A stretch of 64,000 bases of DNA from Paraglaciecola sp. L1A13. Its GTDB lineage: Bacteria > Pseudomonadota > Gammaproteobacteria > Enterobacterales > Alteromonadaceae. Every line of letters begins with the position of its first letter. The stretch's first letter is position 1. The notes beneath the pieces are model-generated. The model did not search any database. It had not been told where the DNA came from and saw only the letters and a program-made list of their open reading frames with translations. The translations under genes were made by a program, and so were the position numbers. Shown one piece after another: positions 17,830 through 27,681 of the stretch. The stretch lies in assembly GCF_009796745.1 (NCBI RefSeq), contig NZ_CP047024.1, forward strand, positions 1,302,001 to 1,366,000. The letters run 5' to 3'.

Positions 17830-18510
17830 TTACTTACCTAAGATACGGCTAAGTTCATCGTCGGCTGATGTTTGACCGCCCTTAATGCCAGCTTGAGATA
17901 AGCGCTTTTCTAAATCGTCACTTGACTCTTCAGTAGCTAATTCCTGTGCCGCTTGCAATTCTGCATCTCGCAATGTTTGTTTGTCTTGAATACGTTGCAG
18001 CGACTCAGTGGCCGTTTTCATCTTACTGTTTGCACCTAAATGGCGAGATGAAACCGCAACTTGCGCTTTTTGCACAGATTCAGTGGCCTTTACCATGTCG
18101 ACCTGCTGTTCTAGGCGACGCAAGTTACCTTTAGCTTGACCGATATTCGCCGCTAATTGCTTTTCCGATTGCTTAAATTGATCAAGATATTTTTGCTCGC
18201 CTTCTTGTTCCGCTTTTAAGTCACTGACTTTTTGTGCGCAATCGAGTGCTAATTGGCGATCTGAATCAATCGCCTTACGAGCATGGGCTTCGTACTGTTC
18301 AATAGATGATTGCAAGCTAGTTACTTTTTGCTCAGCGAGTTTACACTTGGCTAAAATTTGCGTGCGAGCGTGGTCTGATTTGCGCAATTCATCTTTTGCT
18401 TCGCGGATCTCTTGCTCAAGGATACGAATGGCCTGGCTATCTACAACTGTTTGCGCGGCTTCGGTGGCACCACCTTTAACGGCGGTCACTAATTTTCTCC
18501 AAACTGACAT
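17830..18510 (-). CDS. yjfJ: PspA/IM30 family protein (YjfJ-like)
   Basis: 226 residues that are nearly all heptad-rich alpha helix, as in PspA, Vipp1 and IM30, which bind stressed inner membrane and form ESCRT-III-like assemblies. It starts MSVWRKLVTAVKGGATEAAQ, an amphipathic N-terminal helix, and has a long coiled coil through residue 190. It differs from true PspA in lacking neighbours pspB/C and a PspF-type sigma-54 promoter. GAGGAG precedes the ATG. It is 15 bases downstream of the DUF2170 gene. Confidence 0.88.
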   Translation of the reverse strand: MSVWRKLVTAVKGGATEAAQTVVDSQAIRILEQEIREAKDELRKSDHARTQILAKCKLAEQKVTSLQSSIEQYEAHARKAIDSDRQLALDCAQKVSDLKAEQEGEQKYLDQFKQSEKQLAANIGQAKGNLRRLEQQVDMVKATESVQKAQVAVSSRHLGANSKMKTATESLQRIQDKQTLRDAELQAAQELATEESSDDLEKRLSQAGIKGGQTSADDELSRILGK

Positions 18511-18525
18511 ACTGTCACTCCTCGA

Positions 18526-18915
18526 TTAATGTAAATGTTCTGCATAAGCATCTAAAAATGCTTCTACATTTTGAAACAATGTCTGCACTTCGATCATCAC
18601 GCTCTCAGGTTTAGATTGTGAGCTAAGTGAACCGAATGCTGTGTAATATTCATCGCCTGCGACATTTGAAATACCCACAGTCGTTAATGGGAAAATCATA
18701 TGAGACTTTAAAATTTCTTCATTTAAAGCATGTTTGTCTTTCACTTCACTTAATGAAAACAATAGCGACTCAACAAGTATTTGTTCTCCGCTAATGGCTA
18801 ACCACGCATCAACACCGTCGCTGTTGGCAATTAATAAACAATTTTCTTCACGGGTAACAACGAGATCTTGGTTGTCACTAAAAAGGGTCTCAAGTTGGTT
18901 AAGATCCCATGTCAT
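18526..18915 (-). CDS. yjfI: YjfI-like DUF2170 protein
   Basis: 129 residues, acidic and soluble, starting MTWDLNQLETLFSDNQDL. The HMIFPLTTVGISNV and YYTAFGSLSSQSK blocks are those of DUF2170, whose function is unknown. AGGAGAG lies before the ATG. It is the first gene of the seven-gene series, behind a sigma-70-like promoter at 18997..19026. Its partner in E. coli, yjfJ, follows immediately here too. Confidence 0.82.
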   Translation of the reverse strand: MTWDLNQLETLFSDNQDLVVTREENCLLIANSDGVDAWLAISGEQILVESLLFSLSEVKDKHALNEEILKSHMIFPLTTVGISNVAGDEYYTAFGSLSSQSKPESVMIEVQTLFQNVEAFLDAYAEHLH

Positions 18916-18996
18916 GGTTACTCTCCTGTATGTCTAATGACCGTTTCTCAAATGCGTCACAAAATTAATTTGTGGTCGAAGGCGAAACACGGGCTT

Positions 18997-19026
18997 AGTG
19001 TAGTCAGTTGGAAAACAAATAGTCAA
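18997..19026 (-). promoter_or_regulatory. Sigma-70-like promoter of the yjf series
   Basis: On the minus strand TTGACT is followed after 18 bases by TACACT, about 80 bases before the yjfI-like start. No GG-N10-GC sigma-54 pair was found in the gap, so control differs from classical pspA operons. Confidence 0.5.
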
Positions 19027-19042
19027 ATATTATTTTCAACAT

Positions 19043-19071
19043 TTGAAGTCTATTCATTACTAATGTAAATT
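19043..19071 (+). promoter_or_regulatory. Possible promoter of the DUF6471 gene
   Basis: TTGAAG and TAAATT are separated by 17 bases on the plus strand, about 30 bases before the ATG at 19102. It runs back to back with the yjf promoter, so a factor binding between them could control both. Confidence 0.35.
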
Positions 19072-19101
19072 ATACGTCACATTTGTGTCGGCGGAGCAAT
19101 T

Positions 19102-19410
19102 ATGCAAAATAACCTAGATGGTCAGACAGCAAAACAGAACAATAGTGCCTCAGCAGATTGGCGGCAAGTGGTGCAGCGTCTAGTAAAAGCTGAAATGTCT
19201 AAGCGCGGCGTGAAGTATCAAGATCTTAGCGAACGGTTAGTGACTATCGGTGTTAATCAAAGCGCAGATAACCTGCGCAATAAAGTTAATAAGGGGATTT
19301 TGGGTGCTGATTTGTTGTTACAAATCATGTATGTGTTGAATATGCGTCGTATTGAGCGCGACGATATCGTGGATATGTTCAGCGACATGGGGCAAGATCT
19401 CGCGCAATAA
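19102..19410 (+). CDS. DUF6471 small protein, HTH-like
   Basis: 102 residues. The ADWRQVVQRLVKAEMSKRGV start and the LSERL...NLRNKVNKG segment match DUF6471, and the helix spacing resembles a Cro/XRE-type helix-turn-helix (inference). GGAG lies 6 bases before the ATG. It is divergent from the yjf-like series and could be its regulator, but such proteins are also found alone. No signal peptide is present. Confidence 0.75.
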   Translation: MQNNLDGQTAKQNNSASADWRQVVQRLVKAEMSKRGVKYQDLSERLVTIGVNQSADNLRNKVNKGILGADLLLQIMYVLNMRRIERDDIVDMFSDMGQDLAQ

Positions 19411-19456
19411 AAGAATTTTTTGGACTGCTACTAGCGACAATGTCTCACTAAACAGG

Positions 19457-19489
19457 CAAAAAAAAGCCCAACGCAATAATCGCCGGGCT
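19457..19489 (-). terminator. Minus-facing terminator-like hairpin
   Basis: AGCCC (19465..19469) pairs with GGGCT (19485..19489), with a short CG pair inside. On the minus strand eight T follow, so the shape suits termination of leftward transcription, although no leftward gene lies upstream. On the plus strand no T-run follows. It may belong to the structured element that continues to 19543. Confidence 0.45.
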
Positions 19490-19493
19490 AAAG

Positions 19494-19543
19494 AACAGTT
19501 AGGAGAAACGTCAATAATGTTTAAACTGTTGATGTTATTTTAG
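19494..19543 (+). other. Structured element with a strong SD and an 8-codon frame
   Basis: AACAGTT (19494..19500) and AACTGTT (19524..19530) form a 7-bp stem. Its loop contains AGGAG (19501..19505) and an ATG at 19517 opening MFKLLMLF, which stops at TAG 19541..19543. The Shine-Dalgarno site is thus in a hairpin loop 11 bases before the tiny frame. It may be a leader peptide, a small RNA part or a remnant; I do not recognise it. Confidence 0.35.
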
Positions 19544-19644
19544 TTGCTTTAGGCAAAGTCACAAGGGAACTTGAGTATACCAAGGCCATTGCAGGTATTA
19601 ATTATTATACGTAAAATAACGGGCTACGTTTCCTAGGACAATAT

Positions 19645-20685
19645 ATGAAAGTTTCCGAATTCCAGTTTGATTTACCCGAAACCTTGATCGCACGTTACCC
19701 AACTAAGGAACGCACGGCCAGCCGCTTAATGCACCTGTCTGTCGACGGTCTTGAGCATCTACAATTTACTGACGTGATCGATTTAATCAATCCTGGTGAT
19801 TTGCTGATATTCAACAATACCCGTGTTATCCCTGCGCGCCTGCTAGGGCAAAAGGCGTCGGGGGGGAAAGTTGAGGTATTAATTGAGCGGATTATTGATG
19901 AGCATCATGTGCTGGCTCATGTCCGGGCGAGTAAATCGCCAAAAGAAGGAACGCGATTATTGCTTGAAGGCAGCGTTGAAATGGAGATGGTTGGCCGTCA
20001 AGACGCTTTGTTTGAACTGAAGTTGCTAAATCCCGAACCTATTCTTGAGATTCTTGAGCAATATGGTCATATGCCGTTGCCTCCCTACATCGACCGACCT
20101 GATGAAGAATCGGACAAAGAACGCTACCAAACTGTTTATAATCAGAAGCCTGGTGCCGTCGCAGCACCAACCGCAGGCTTGCATTTTGATGAAGGTATAC
20201 TCAAGCAGTTAAAAGACAAAGGGGTTAATAGCGAATTTGTAACACTGCATGTTGGCGCAGGCACTTTTCAACCTGTTCGTGTTGACAATATTCTTGAACA
20301 TAAAATGCATTCTGAATATGCCGAGGTGCCTGAAAGTGTTATCAGCGCTATCGCTCAAACTAAAGCGGCTGGAAAGCGGGTGATAGCAGTGGGCACTACG
20401 TCTGTGCGGTCCCTTGAGTCAGCGGCTCAAGCTGCTGTAAAAAATGGAACTGAGCTGGCACCTTTTTTCAGTGATACTGATATTTTTATTTATCCGGGTT
20501 ATAAATTCCAATTGATTGATGCCATGTTGACCAATTTTCACTTGTCTGAGTCGACGCTTATTATGCTTGTCAGTGCGTTTGCTGGTAAAGAGAATGTGAT
20601 GGACGCTTATCAACAAGCTATTGATCGAAAGTATCGTTTTTTTAGTTATGGAGACGCTATGTTCATTGAGAAAAATCAGGCATAA
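19645..20685 (+). CDS. queA: tRNA preQ1(34) S-adenosylmethionine ribosyltransferase-isomerase
   Basis: 346 residues, normal length. QueA transfers and rearranges the ribosyl group of SAM onto preQ1 in the tRNA anticodon to give epoxyqueuosine. Typical blocks are [14 protein letters not shown] at the start, [41 protein letters not shown] and [18 protein letters not shown] precedes the ATG. It stands upstream of tgt, the preceding pathway step, as in many proteobacteria. Confidence 0.97.
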   Translation: MKVSEFQFDLPETLIARYPTKERTASRLMHLSVDGLEHLQFTDVIDLINPGDLLIFNNTRVIPARLLGQKASGGKVEVLIERIIDEHHVLAHVRASKSPKEGTRLLLEGSVEMEMVGRQDALFELKLLNPEPILEILEQYGHMPLPPYIDRPDEESDKERYQTVYNQKPGAVAAPTAGLHFDEGILKQLKDKGVNSEFVTLHVGAGTFQPVRVDNILEHKMHSEYAEVPESVISAIAQTKAAGKRVIAVGTTSVRSLESAAQAAVKNGTELAPFFSDTDIFIYPGYKFQLIDAMLTNFHLSESTLIMLVSAFAGKENVMDAYQQAIDRKYRFFSYGDAMFIEKNQA

Positions 20686-20819
20686 GGCAGCAATCGATAG
20701 CAGCATGAGGCCGCGGCAGAAAATAGTGCGTTATTAGTTTTTATTCACTCGCGCAATTCGTATATAATCCGGCCACTTTTTGTCAGCAACTCGCTTGTTA
20801 GGCATTGAAAATCACCTAA

Positions 20820-21977
<1,158 letters not shown>

Positions 21978-22007
21978 CTACAAAACTTAACATTATATGG
22001 GGAATTT

Positions 22008-22346
22008 ATGAGCTTATTTATCTCTGATGCATATGCACAGGCGGCACCTGGTGGTGCGACGGGTGGCGGATACGAAATGCTGATCATGCTCGGCGTATTC
22101 GGATTAATTTTTTACTTTATGTTGTATCGCCCACAGGCTAAACGTGTGAAGGATCATAAAAATTTGGTTACTTCATTGAGCAAAGGCGATGAAGTGTTGA
22201 CCCAAGGTGGTATGGTTGGTCGCATAGTAAAGGTTTCTGAAGAAAAAGACTTTTTAGAAATTGCATTAAACGATACCACGAACATCGTCGTGCAAAAATC
22301 TGCTATTTCAGCTGTGTTGCCAAAAGGCACAATGAAAGCGATTTAA
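22008..22346 (+). CDS. yajC: Sec translocon accessory subunit YajC
   Basis: 112 residues. One membrane helix (near residues 24-44, MLIMLGVFGLIFYFMLYRPQ) is followed by the hallmark RPQAKRVKDHK and a small cytoplasmic domain with GDEVLTQGGMVGRI. YajC joins SecD and SecF next to SecYEG in the inner membrane. GGGGA lies before the ATG. The N-terminus is alanine- and glycine-rich, as in relatives. Confidence 0.95.
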   Translation: MSLFISDAYAQAAPGGATGGGYEMLIMLGVFGLIFYFMLYRPQAKRVKDHKNLVTSLSKGDEVLTQGGMVGRIVKVSEEKDFLEIALNDTTNIVVQKSAISAVLPKGTMKAI

Positions 22347-22358
22347 AATGAGTTACGT

Positions 22359-22390
22359 TAAATAAAGCGGGCGATTGCCCGCTTTATTTA
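22359..22390 (+). terminator. Perfect hairpin between yajC and secD
   Basis: A 14-bp perfect stem (TAAATAAAGCGGGC with its complement) and a GATT loop. The T-rich right arm gives only a weak U-tract, so it may be an attenuator or an mRNA-stabilising element between yajC and secD rather than a full stop. It ends 32 bases before the secD start. Confidence 0.6.
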
Positions 22391-22422
22391 TGTTACGACA
22401 GTCAAAATGGAAGGATTTTCAC

Positions 22423-24267
22423 GTGTTAAACCAAACTCCGCTATGGAAGCTCTTAGTACTGATTTTTATCGTCGGTATTTGTGCTCTATATGCCACTCCA
22501 AATTTGTACGGCGAGGACTATGCAGTACAAATTTCTGCGGGCCGTAATGCAACCGTCGATGATGCTTTGCTTAGCAAGGTTACAGAAACATTAAATACCG
22601 AGAGTATTGAGACCAAAAGCATTGTGTTGGATAACGAGCAAATTCTCGTCCGTCTAACCAATTCAGATAGTCAGCTTCTTGCCAGAGAAACCTTAGAGCG
22701 TGCGCTAGGTGATAATTATTATGTCGCTATGAACTTGGCTCCTGATACCCCAGACTGGTTGGCTGCATTAGGCGGCGAACCAATGAAACTAGGTTTGGAT
22801 TTACGTGGTGGTGTGCATTTCTTAATGGAAGTGGATATGAACTCTGCAATCAATAAATCTTTTGAAGATATGGTTTCAGATTTTAAAAGTGCTTTACGTG
22901 AAGAAGGTATTCGTTATCGCACGGTGCGCCAAGTAGAAGGTGGAGTTGAGATATTCTTCCGTGACCAAGATACCTTAGATAAAGCTGAATTCTTTTTGCG
23001 TAACCGTAATCGTGACTTGGTTTTTACCGAGAAAAACGATTTGCGCATAGTGGTTAATATGTCAGAACAAAAACTGGCGGAAACCCGTGACTACGCGGTA
23101 AAGCAGAATATAACGATTATTCGCAACCGAGTAAATCAATTAGGTGTTGCTGAGCCGAGCGTGCAAAAGCAAGGTGTTGACCGTATCGCTGTACAATTAC
23201 CGGGTATTCAAGACACAGCAAGAGCAAAGGAAATTCTAAATGCTACAGCTACATTAGAATTCCGCTCAGTGGATTTAGACCACGACGTGCGTGATGCCGT
23301 TGCTGGACGCGTGCCAGCGGGCTCTGAATTAGTGTTGAACCAAGACGGACAGCCACAATTACTGAAGAAGAAAATTATTCTAACCGGTAATCATATTATT
23401 GACGCCAATTCTAGCGCCGATGAATATGGTATTCCTCAGGTTAATATTTCCCTTGATTCTAAGGGGGGCAGCAAGATGTCTCAGTTCACCAAAGACAGCA
23501 TAGGTAAACCTATGGCAACTGTTTTTATTGAATACAAAACTACGGGTGAGCGTGATGCAAACGAGAAGCTGATATTCGAAGCTAAGCGTGAAGTTATTAG
23601 TATTGCAACGATCCAAGCGCGTTTAGGTAGTAGCTTTCGTATTACTGGCTTAGATTCACCCCAAGAAGCCCATAACTTAGCCCTATTACTACGCGCTGGT
23701 GCGCTTATTGCGCCGATTCAAATTGTTGAAGAGCGCACAGTAGGACCCAGCTTAGGTAAAGAAAACATTGAATTAGGTAAACAAGCCATTATCTGGGGCT
23801 TTGTTGCAGTGCTTATTTTTATGCTTGTTTACTACAAAGCATTTGGCTTAGTAGCTGACTTAGCACTGACGCTAAATCTTGTGATGATAGTGGGTATTAT
23901 GTCAATGATCCCTGGAGCTACATTGTCCCTTCCAGGTATGGCAGGTATCGTATTAACCGTTGGTATGGCGGTTGATGCCAATGTGCTTATTTTTGAACGT
24001 ATTCGTGAAGAATTACGTGAAGGAAGGAGTCCACAACAGGCCATTCATCATGGGTACGACAGTGCTTTTTCTACCATCTTAGATGCCAATATTACGACCT
24101 TTATCGCGGGCTTGATTTTGTTTGCCGTCGGCACTGGCCCTATCAAAGGCTTTTCAATTACTTTAATGATTGGTATCGCCACTTCTATGTTTACCGCAAT
24201 TTTTATCACCCGTGCAGTAGTTAATGCATGGTGTGGTGGTAAACCCCTGAAAACTTTATCAATATAG
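22423..24267 (+). CDS. secD: Protein translocase subunit SecD
   Basis: 614 residues from the GTG at 22423, which has AAGGA 7 bases upstream and gives the family N-terminus [14 protein letters not shown]. coli SecD has 615. Earlier TTG and ATG codons in frame lie inside or at the edge of the hairpin. One N-terminal helix, a large periplasmic domain with [16 protein letters not shown], and five C-terminal helices with the [20 protein letters not shown] motif are seen. SecDF uses proton flow to pull exported proteins. Confidence 0.96.
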   Translation: MLNQTPLWKLLVLIFIVGICALYATPNLYGEDYAVQISAGRNATVDDALLSKVTETLNTESIETKSIVLDNEQILVRLTNSDSQLLARETLERALGDNYYVAMNLAPDTPDWLAALGGEPMKLGLDLRGGVHFLMEVDMNSAINKSFEDMVSDFKSALREEGIRYRTVRQVEGGVEIFFRDQDTLDKAEFFLRNRNRDLVFTEKNDLRIVVNMSEQKLAETRDYAVKQNITIIRNRVNQLGVAEPSVQKQGVDRIAVQLPGIQDTARAKEILNATATLEFRSVDLDHDVRDAVAGRVPAGSELVLNQDGQPQLLKKKIILTGNHIIDANSSADEYGIPQVNISLDSKGGSKMSQFTKDSIGKPMATVFIEYKTTGERDANEKLIFEAKREVISIATIQARLGSSFRITGLDSPQEAHNLALLLRAGALIAPIQIVEERTVGPSLGKENIELGKQAIIWGFVAVLIFMLVYYKAFGLVADLALTLNLVMIVGIMSMIPGATLSLPGMAGIVLTVGMAVDANVLIFERIREELREGRSPQQAIHHGYDSAFSTILDANITTFIAGLILFAVGTGPIKGFSITLMIGIATSMFTAIFITRAVVNAWCGGKPLKTLSI

Positions 24268-24277
24268 GAGCCGTAAT

Positions 24278-25219
24278 ATGCAATTGTTAAATATGAAAAA
24301 CACAGTTGGCTTTATGTCGTTACGCGTTCCTGCGGCGATATTTTCAGCCTTACTGGTAATTGGTTCGTTAGTCTCTCTGGGCGTTAATCAGCTTAATTGG
24401 GGACTTGATTTCACAGGTGGTACACAAATCGAAATGCGCTATGAAGGCGTTGCAAATTTAGATGCCATTCGTGCTGATTTAACCCAAGCAGGCTTCAATG
24501 AACCCATTGTTCAAAACTACGGCAGTAGTCAAGACGTACTTATTCGTATTGCGCCAATTGAAGGCGTGAAAAATGTGGATATAGGTGACAGTGTCGTCAA
24601 TGCACTGCAGGCTGCGGTCCCGGGTACCGAAAAACGTGGTATAGCGTTTGTCGGACCGAATATTGGTGACGAACTTGCTGAGCAGGGTGGGTTGGCAATG
24701 TTGGTTTCGTTACTTTGTATCTTGGTTTATGTAGCCATGCGCTTTGAATGGCGCTTTGCGCTAGGCTCCGTTATTGCATTAGCCCATGACGTTATCGTCA
24801 CGTTAGGTCTATTCTCAATTTTAAATCTAGAATTCGATTTAACGGTTTTAGCGGCTGTACTCGCGGTTATCGGTTATTCATTAAACGATACCATAGTGGT
24901 CTCTGACAGGATCCGTGAAAACTTCCGTAAAATACGCAATGCTGATACCGAAGAAATTATTAATATTTCTTTAACGCAAACATTGAATCGAACGATTATT
25001 ACGTCAATGACGACTGTATTGGTCTTAATGTCATTATTCTTCTTGGGCGGAGCAACGATTCATGGTTTTGCAACTGCCTTGTTGTTTGGAGTCATTATCG
25101 GGACTTACTCTTCAATTTATGTCGCCAGCTTAGTGGCACTTTGGTTAGGTGTAAGCCGTGAAGACTTGATGCCAACTGAGATTGAAAAAGAAGGTGCTGA
25201 CCAAGATTCAATGTTGTAA
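24278..25219 (+). CDS. secF: Protein translocase subunit SecF
   Basis: 313 residues, six membrane helices. NWGLDFTGGTQIEMRYEG in the first periplasmic part and VIGYSLNDTIVVSDRIREN in the fourth helix are SecF signatures, and the conserved Asp there takes part in proton coupling. It lies 10 bases after secD with AGGAG before the ATG. A terminator follows at 25270..25299. Confidence 0.97.
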   Translation: MQLLNMKNTVGFMSLRVPAAIFSALLVIGSLVSLGVNQLNWGLDFTGGTQIEMRYEGVANLDAIRADLTQAGFNEPIVQNYGSSQDVLIRIAPIEGVKNVDIGDSVVNALQAAVPGTEKRGIAFVGPNIGDELAEQGGLAMLVSLLCILVYVAMRFEWRFALGSVIALAHDVIVTLGLFSILNLEFDLTVLAAVLAVIGYSLNDTIVVSDRIRENFRKIRNADTEEIINISLTQTLNRTIITSMTTVLVLMSLFFLGGATIHGFATALLFGVIIGTYSSIYVASLVALWLGVSREDLMPTEIEKEGADQDSML

Positions 25220-25269
25220 TTTATAAAATATGAGACTCGTCTCGTAAAGATCTAAAGTAGAAAACCTCA

Positions 25270-25299
25270 AAGCCGCTTAATTGATTAAGCGGCTTTTTT
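25270..25299 (+). terminator. Terminator of the queA-secF series
   Basis: AAGCCGCTTAA pairs perfectly with TTAAGCGGCTT around TTGA, followed by six T. It is 50 bases past the secF stop. Confidence 0.93.
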
Positions 25300-25383
25300 A
25301 TTGCAGTTGGATTAACGTAGGGACATTGTGAACGGATGACTAAATGGGTCATGGTGGCAGGTATTGAGTCAATACATAGACAT

Positions 25384-25410
25384 AAAAAAACGAGTCATAA
25401 GACTCGCTTT
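25384..25410 (-). terminator. Terminator of suhB
   Basis: On the minus strand CGAGTC pairs with GACTCG around TTAT and is followed by seven T. It lies about 30 bases past the suhB stop. Confidence 0.88.
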
Positions 25411-25438
25411 ATTGTATACAAAATATATTTTTGGTTAG

Positions 25439-26218
25439 TTAACCTTTTAGGTGTTTAACCAAGGTCTGTACCACCTTTGCACTTCCAGCAACAATTTCAC
25501 CCTTCTGTATCGGGTCGTTGCCACCTTTAAAGTCGGTGACTAATCCGCCAGATTCACGCACCAGCAATTCACCAGCAGCGATATTCCAAGGCTTTAAACC
25601 GCTTTCCCAGTAACCGTCATAACGACCAGCAGCAACATAGGCTAAATCAAGGGCGGCCGAACCGCAGCGACGAATATCGCCAGCTTGGAAGAATATCTTA
25701 CGGAAGCTTTCTAAGTATGTTGGTAACGATTCTTTGTTCTTATAAGGTAACGCTGTAGCTAAAATGGTTTGACCTAATTCTTTGGCTTTGCTTGAGCGAA
25801 TGCGGAAACCATTAAGTTGTGCGCCTGCGCCTTTGCTTGCAGTGAACAACTCACCACGGATAGGATCGAATACTACCGATTGATCTAAGCGACCTTTGTG
25901 CATAAGTGCTATTGATACAGCAAAGTGGGGGATGCCTTTGATAAAATTGGTGGTGCCATCTAGTGGGTCAATGATCCATTTATAGTCACTTTCGCTACCT
26001 TCGACTACGCCACCTTCTTCACCCACAAAACAGTGATCTGGGTAAGATTGCTGAATTTTGTGAATAATTGCTTGCTCGGCTTCTTTGTCAATTCGCGTAA
26101 CAAAATCGTTACTGCCTTTGGCTTCAACCATCAATTCAGATTGATTTTCAAAACCACGAGCAATGACATTGCCCGCAGAACGCGCCGCGCGCACTGCTAT
26201 ATTCAGCATAGGATGCAT
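25439..26218 (-). CDS. suhB: Inositol-1-monophosphatase family protein SuhB
   Basis: 259 residues. Metal-site motifs of the inositol monophosphatase fold are complete: FVGEEGG (Glu), WIIDPLDGTTNFIKG (Asp pair) and SGLKPWNIAAGELL (distal Asp replaced by Asn in W-N-I; E. coli has W-D-I). The loss of that Asp is unusual and might lower catalysis, while the moonlighting role of SuhB with NusA/rRNA antitermination need not depend on it. It is divergent from the downstream genes leading to trmJ, as in E. coli. Confidence 0.93.
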   Translation of the reverse strand: MHPMLNIAVRAARSAGNVIARGFENQSELMVEAKGSNDFVTRIDKEAEQAIIHKIQQSYPDHCFVGEEGGVVEGSESDYKWIIDPLDGTTNFIKGIPHFAVSIALMHKGRLDQSVVFDPIRGELFTASKGAGAQLNGFRIRSSKAKELGQTILATALPYKNKESLPTYLESFRKIFFQAGDIRRCGSAALDLAYVAAGRYDGYWESGLKPWNIAAGELLVRESGGLVTDFKGGNDPIQKGEIVAGSAKVVQTLVKHLKG

Positions 26219-26402
26219 AGTAAAACCACCAATTTTAAAAGAACGTTAGAATACATATTTGCCAGCGGTGAATAATTGCATTAACGCTGAACAAAAAATC
26301 GCCGCGTAGCTTACCAAAATACAGAATATTAGCAATCATAATCTGTCATGGATATAAACTATGCTAGCGTATAGTTTTGATACTTATTGATTGGAAAGTT
26401 GA

Positions 26403-26786
26403 ATGTTTAACCGAATACACCACGTTGCGATAATTTGTTCAGACTATGAACGTTCGAAGCATTTTTACACTGACATTTTGGGATTAAAAATTATTGCTGA
26501 GAATTATCGGGCACAACGTGAATCTTACAAGTTAGATTTAGCGCTACCTGATGGTGGGCAAATTGAACTGTTTTCCTTTCCTGGTGCGCCATCTCGTCCT
26601 AGTCGACCTGAAGCTCAAGGGTTGCGTCATTTAGCGTTTGTTGTCGACAGCGTTGAAGAGTGTGTTGCTAAGTTAACTGGCAAAGGGGTTGATGTTGAGC
26701 GGATTAGAATCGATGAATATACAGGTAAAGCATTTGTTTTTTTCGCTGATCCCGATGGATTACCGTTGGAATTATATCAAGCATAA
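26403..26786 (+). CDS. VOC-family glyoxalase-like protein (YaeR/GloA2 type)
   Basis: 127 residues with a single vicinal-oxygen-chelate domain. Likely metal ligands are His in RIHHVAII, Glu in GGQIELFSF, His in LRHLAFVV and Glu in GLPLELYQ. It resembles the YaeR/SMU1112c group, whose substrates are not established. GGAAAG lies 7 bases before the ATG. It is one of two genes placed between suhB and trmJ. Confidence 0.85.
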   Translation: MFNRIHHVAIICSDYERSKHFYTDILGLKIIAENYRAQRESYKLDLALPDGGQIELFSFPGAPSRPSRPEAQGLRHLAFVVDSVEECVAKLTGKGVDVERIRIDEYTGKAFVFFADPDGLPLELYQA

Positions 26787-26838
26787 TACTTAGCGTTGAA
26801 TGCCCCTATGTTTAACGGCCCATTTTGAAGACAATAAT

Positions 26839-27519
26839 ATGCGCTGGATTTTGCTCGTGATAACACTGATTCTTATAATAGGCTGTAGCCACACGCAAGT
26901 GCACTTATATGGCAAATATCTTTCTGAGCCTGAAGTTGAGCGAATATCTCGACTACTACAAGAAGGTGAATTTTTAGTAGATGTTAATTTTCTAACCTTT
27001 CCTGAATCAATTACCCGCAACAGTCTTGTCTATTCATTAATGTTAAAAGAGCCAAGCGAACTAACACGTTTGGCGAAGGTGGCATCAAACCTCGGGTATG
27101 ATATTCATCAAGAAGTGCCTCTATTTAGTAATAATCACGCCTTCACGCATGAGTCTATAGGCTTGTTTTTAATACCTACTGATATTGATGTCTCAGCGCA
27201 GTATTTACTGGAGAGCGTATTCGGCACTTATCAAAGCAAGAGTTGTCAAAGCGAGACGCAACTAATTTTGCTTGAGAACAAAACATACAGCTTAGTAAAT
27301 GCGAAAAAGGATGTACTGTTGTCAGGGGGGTGGAAAGTGACACAGTACCCCTACGTGCAATTAAGTGGCGCTAAAAACGATCCATGGGTAGCACCATTTG
27401 AGGTGGCAGTCACTGATGAGATTGAGTACGGTGTGGCAGTATCAAACACTTATTTGATGCCGTTAAGTGATTATGTGCGATTTGATGAATGCCAGTTCTA
27501 CAAAGGTGAGGTGCAGTAA
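26839..27519 (+). CDS. Predicted lipoprotein, unknown function
   Basis: About 226 residues from the ATG at 26839, which begins MRWILLVITLILIIGCSH: a short basic start, hydrophobic core and LIIGC lipobox, so it is lipidated at Cys16. An upstream ATG at 26800 would bury this signal. The mature part has no membrane helix. It contains a pair of cysteines further on (SKSCQSE and DECQFYK) that could form a disulfide. I do not recognise the family. It lies 52 bases after the VOC gene. Confidence 0.7.
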   Translation: MRWILLVITLILIIGCSHTQVHLYGKYLSEPEVERISRLLQEGEFLVDVNFLTFPESITRNSLVYSLMLKEPSELTRLAKVASNLGYDIHQEVPLFSNNHAFTHESIGLFLIPTDIDVSAQYLLESVFGTYQSKSCQSETQLILLENKTYSLVNAKKDVLLSGGWKVTQYPYVQLSGAKNDPWVAPFEVAVTDEIEYGVAVSNTYLMPLSDYVRFDECQFYKGEVQ

Positions 27520-27681
27520 AACCTGCGAGGTAAGCGCGTTTATTCTTAACCAACATCTATATAAATACTTCGACTTTTTTAAAAGTGTTGCTCTGTGCCC
27601 CGCGCCTGCGCTACCGCTGACGACAAAATATGCTATTATGCGCGCCCTAAAATCCCCATTAACGTCAGACAATCGTTCGCT

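Noticed and set aside
18916..19101. A PspF-dependent sigma-54 promoter for the PspA-like gene
   Set aside because: No GG-N10-GC element was found on the minus strand in this gap; a sigma-70-like pair is present instead.
27595..27681. A longer trmJ N-terminus
   Set aside because: The extension reads through the promoter/leader and lacks family similarity; the ATG at 27682 gives the normal 240 residues.
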